This document shows, one piece after another, positions 62,514 through 64,000 of a stretch of 64,000 bases of DNA. Position 1 is the stretch's first letter. Each line of letters begins with the position of its first letter. Origin of the DNA: Pseudomonadales bacterium (GTDB taxonomy: Bacteria > Pseudomonadota > Gammaproteobacteria > Pseudomonadales > Azotimanducaceae); the NCBI GenBank assembly GCA_022825925.1, contig JAJDVW010000013.1:1-64000 (forward strand), given 5' to 3'. The notes beneath the pieces were generated by a model that was given only the letters and a program-made list of their open reading frames with translations, did no database searches and was not told the DNA's origin. Made by a program: the position numbers and the translations under genes.

Positions 62514-63851
62514 TCACGGCATGATGCCGTCGAAACGCGTGTTGACCATCATGTGCACCCAGATGCTCGCGAAGTAGCCCACGGCGATGATCGGCGTCCA
62601 CTTGAGATGCCCGAAGAACGTGTACATGCCGCGCGCCTGTCCCATGAGCGCCACGCCGGCCGCCGAGCCGATGGACAGCATGCTGCCGCCCACCCCGGCC
62701 GTGAGCGTGACCAGGAGCCACTGGGTGATGTCCATGGCCGGGTTCATCTGCAGCACCGCGACCATCACCGGGATGTTGTCCACGATCGCCGAGAGGATCC
62801 CGACCATGGTGTTCGCGAACGTCGGTCCGAGTTCCACGTACATGTACTGCGAAACGAGCTCCAGGTAGCCGATGAAGCCGAGCCCGCCGACGCACATGAT
62901 GACGCCAAAGAAGAAGAGCAGCGTGTCCCATTCCGCCCGCGCGACTTCCCGGAAGCTGTCGAAGGGCTCGATGTCGCCGGCTTCCGCCCCGGCTCGACGC
63001 CGCGCCAGCGACATCTCCGTCCGGTGGAGGTAGTGACCGAAGATCTTGAGGTACGCGAGCCCCGTCATCATGCCCAGGAACGGCGGCAGGTGCAGGAAGT
63101 TGTGGAAGGACACCGCGGTGGCGATCGTGCAGCCGAACAGGAACATGATGCGCTTGGCCCCGCGGCGCATGCGCACCTCTTTCTCGTCGGAGTCGACGGT
63201 GGGCGTGGCCTTCTCGACGAAGAGCGCCATGATCACGGCCGGGATGACGTAGTTCACCACCGACGGGACGAACAGGGCGAAGAACGTGAAAAAGTCGACG
63301 ATGCCCCGCTGCCACACCATCAGCGTCGTGATGTCGCCGAACGGGCTGAACGCCCCGCCGGCGTTCGCGGCGACCACGATGTTGACGCAGCCGATGCTGA
63401 TGAAGCGGGTGTTGCCCTTGCCGACCGCCAGCACGACCGCGCACATCACCAGCGCCGTCGTCAGGTTGTCGATGATCGGGGAGAGGAAGAAGCTGATGAC
63501 GCCGGTGATCCAGAAGAGCTGGCGGTACGTGAAGCCATGGCGCACCAGCCAGGACCGCAGCGCGTCGAACACCCCGCGGTCGCTCATCGAGTTCACGTAG
63601 GTCATGGCGCAGAGGAGGAACAGGAACAGCTCGCCGAACTCGATCAGGAAGTGGCGCACGGCCTCCTCGGATGCCTTGCTCATCTCGCCGCCCGCGTATT
63701 GCGCGGCGATGAGCGCCCAGATGACCCCGGCGCCGAGCATGACGGGCACGGACTTCCTGAGATGCGTGAACTCCTCGGCGATGACTACCGAGTACGACAG
63801 GACGAACACCACGATGGCCAAGATCCCGACCCAGTGTCCCGTCAGATCCAT
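62514..63851 (-). CDS. nhaD: Na+/H+ antiporter NhaD
   Basis: NhaD exports Na+ (and Li+) in exchange for protons. The 445-residue protein belongs to the ArsB/NhaD ion-transporter family with about 12 membrane segments. Typical stretches are VFVLSYSVVIAEEFTHLRKS, VISFFLSPIIDNLTTALVM, NIVVAANAGGAFSPFGDITT and the repeat-related ILSAIVDNIPVMVAVLQMNP with TAGVGGSMLSIGSAAGVALM. GAGGAG precedes the ATG. NhaD is common in marine and halotolerant bacteria, which hints at a saline habitat. From its start to the window end (149 bp) I see no gene. Confidence 0.93.
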   Translation of the reverse strand: MDLTGHWVGILAIVVFVLSYSVVIAEEFTHLRKSVPVMLGAGVIWALIAAQYAGGEMSKASEEAVRHFLIEFGELFLFLLCAMTYVNSMSDRGVFDALRSWLVRHGFTYRQLFWITGVISFFLSPIIDNLTTALVMCAVVLAVGKGNTRFISIGCVNIVVAANAGGAFSPFGDITTLMVWQRGIVDFFTFFALFVPSVVNYVIPAVIMALFVEKATPTVDSDEKEVRMRRGAKRIMFLFGCTIATAVSFHNFLHLPPFLGMMTGLAYLKIFGHYLHRTEMSLARRRAGAEAGDIEPFDSFREVARAEWDTLLFFFGVIMCVGGLGFIGYLELVSQYMYVELGPTFANTMVGILSAIVDNIPVMVAVLQMNPAMDITQWLLVTLTAGVGGSMLSIGSAAGVALMGQARGMYTFFGHLKWTPIIAVGYFASIWVHMMVNTRFDGIMP

Positions 63852-64000
63852 TTCGGTCTCCTCTTACTCCGGCGGCGCTCCGGCGGCGCCCCGCCTGCTT
63901 GTGCGTTCCCTGTCCCAAGCGGCTCGACCCGGGCAGGCCAGTCGGCAAGTGTGCCAAACGCCCGGACGTTCCACCATGAAATCGCCGGCCGCGGCGCGCG

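Noticed and set aside
1..64000. CRISPR array, tRNA, rRNA, riboswitch or prophage
   Set aside because: I found no regularly spaced repeats, no tRNA-like or rRNA sequence, no riboswitch aptamer I recognise and no phage structural genes or integrase.
63852..64000. Start of another gene at the right edge
   Set aside because: Only short shadow frames are open there; nothing resembles the beginning of a known gene.

Overview
This is a GC-rich (roughly 70% by eye) chromosomal segment of a gammaproteobacterium. It encodes full LPS inner-core machinery (WaaA, WaaC, WaaF, WaaG-like, WaaP, HldE, an LpxL-type acyltransferase and a WaaL-like ligase), RecBCD, GlnE and the gyrA-serC-pheA-hisC-tyrA-cmk-rpsA-ihfB block. 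As I remember the Pseudomonas aeruginosa map, two stretches keep its gene order: glnE-ilvE-waaF-waaC-waaG-waaP-kinase-carbamoyltransferase, and yciK/ubiG/mtaD next to gyrA through ihfB. Several neighbours expected there (aroA, mupP, lapB) are missing, so this is a relative rather than a pseudomonad. I see no tRNA, rRNA, CRISPR array or prophage.

Layout. 1-20936 is an LPS and core-metabolism region: partial waaA, an aldo/keto reductase plus PhyH dioxygenase pair, hldE, an LpxL-like acyltransferase, GPP34, a 271-bp MITE-like element, waaL, an AlbA_2 regulator, then a tightly overlapped minus-strand operon running ilvE-waaF-waaC-DUF6265-tandem WaaG-like transferase-waaP-double kinase-carbamoyltransferase, with glnE upstream. 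21116-25346 is an inserted restriction-modification system with two DNA methyltransferases (the first fused to a helix-turn-helix) and a convergent PLD-type endonuclease of the BfiI/NgoFVII kind. 25439-40380 holds argE, an Rpn-family nuclease with a frame-shifted C-terminal ORF, recDBC, Uma2, argA and ilvD. 40464-46933 is a visibly less GC-rich accessory cluster: small His-containing periplasmic protein, TonB-dependent receptor, a collapsed DUF1624 gene, and an ABC ATPase with two DUF3526 permeases. 47008-59882 is the conserved yciK-ubiG-mtaD / gyrA...lapA block. 59992-63851 carries a cytochrome c', a tandem array of three small secreted six-cysteine proteins, a cytochrome b561 and NhaD.

The most interesting items are: the six-cysteine array, which has a fixed cysteine framework and a duplication scar copied from the 3' end of the cytochrome c' gene; the two-methyltransferase PLD restriction system with a direct repeat lying on the start codon of the HTH-methyltransferase; the tandem WaaG-like transferase whose second half has lost its EX7E glutamates; the Rpn gene whose C-terminal part sits in another frame behind its own ribosome-binding site; an unusual GyrA quinolone-site residue; and repeated use of a four-base GTGA stop/start overlap.
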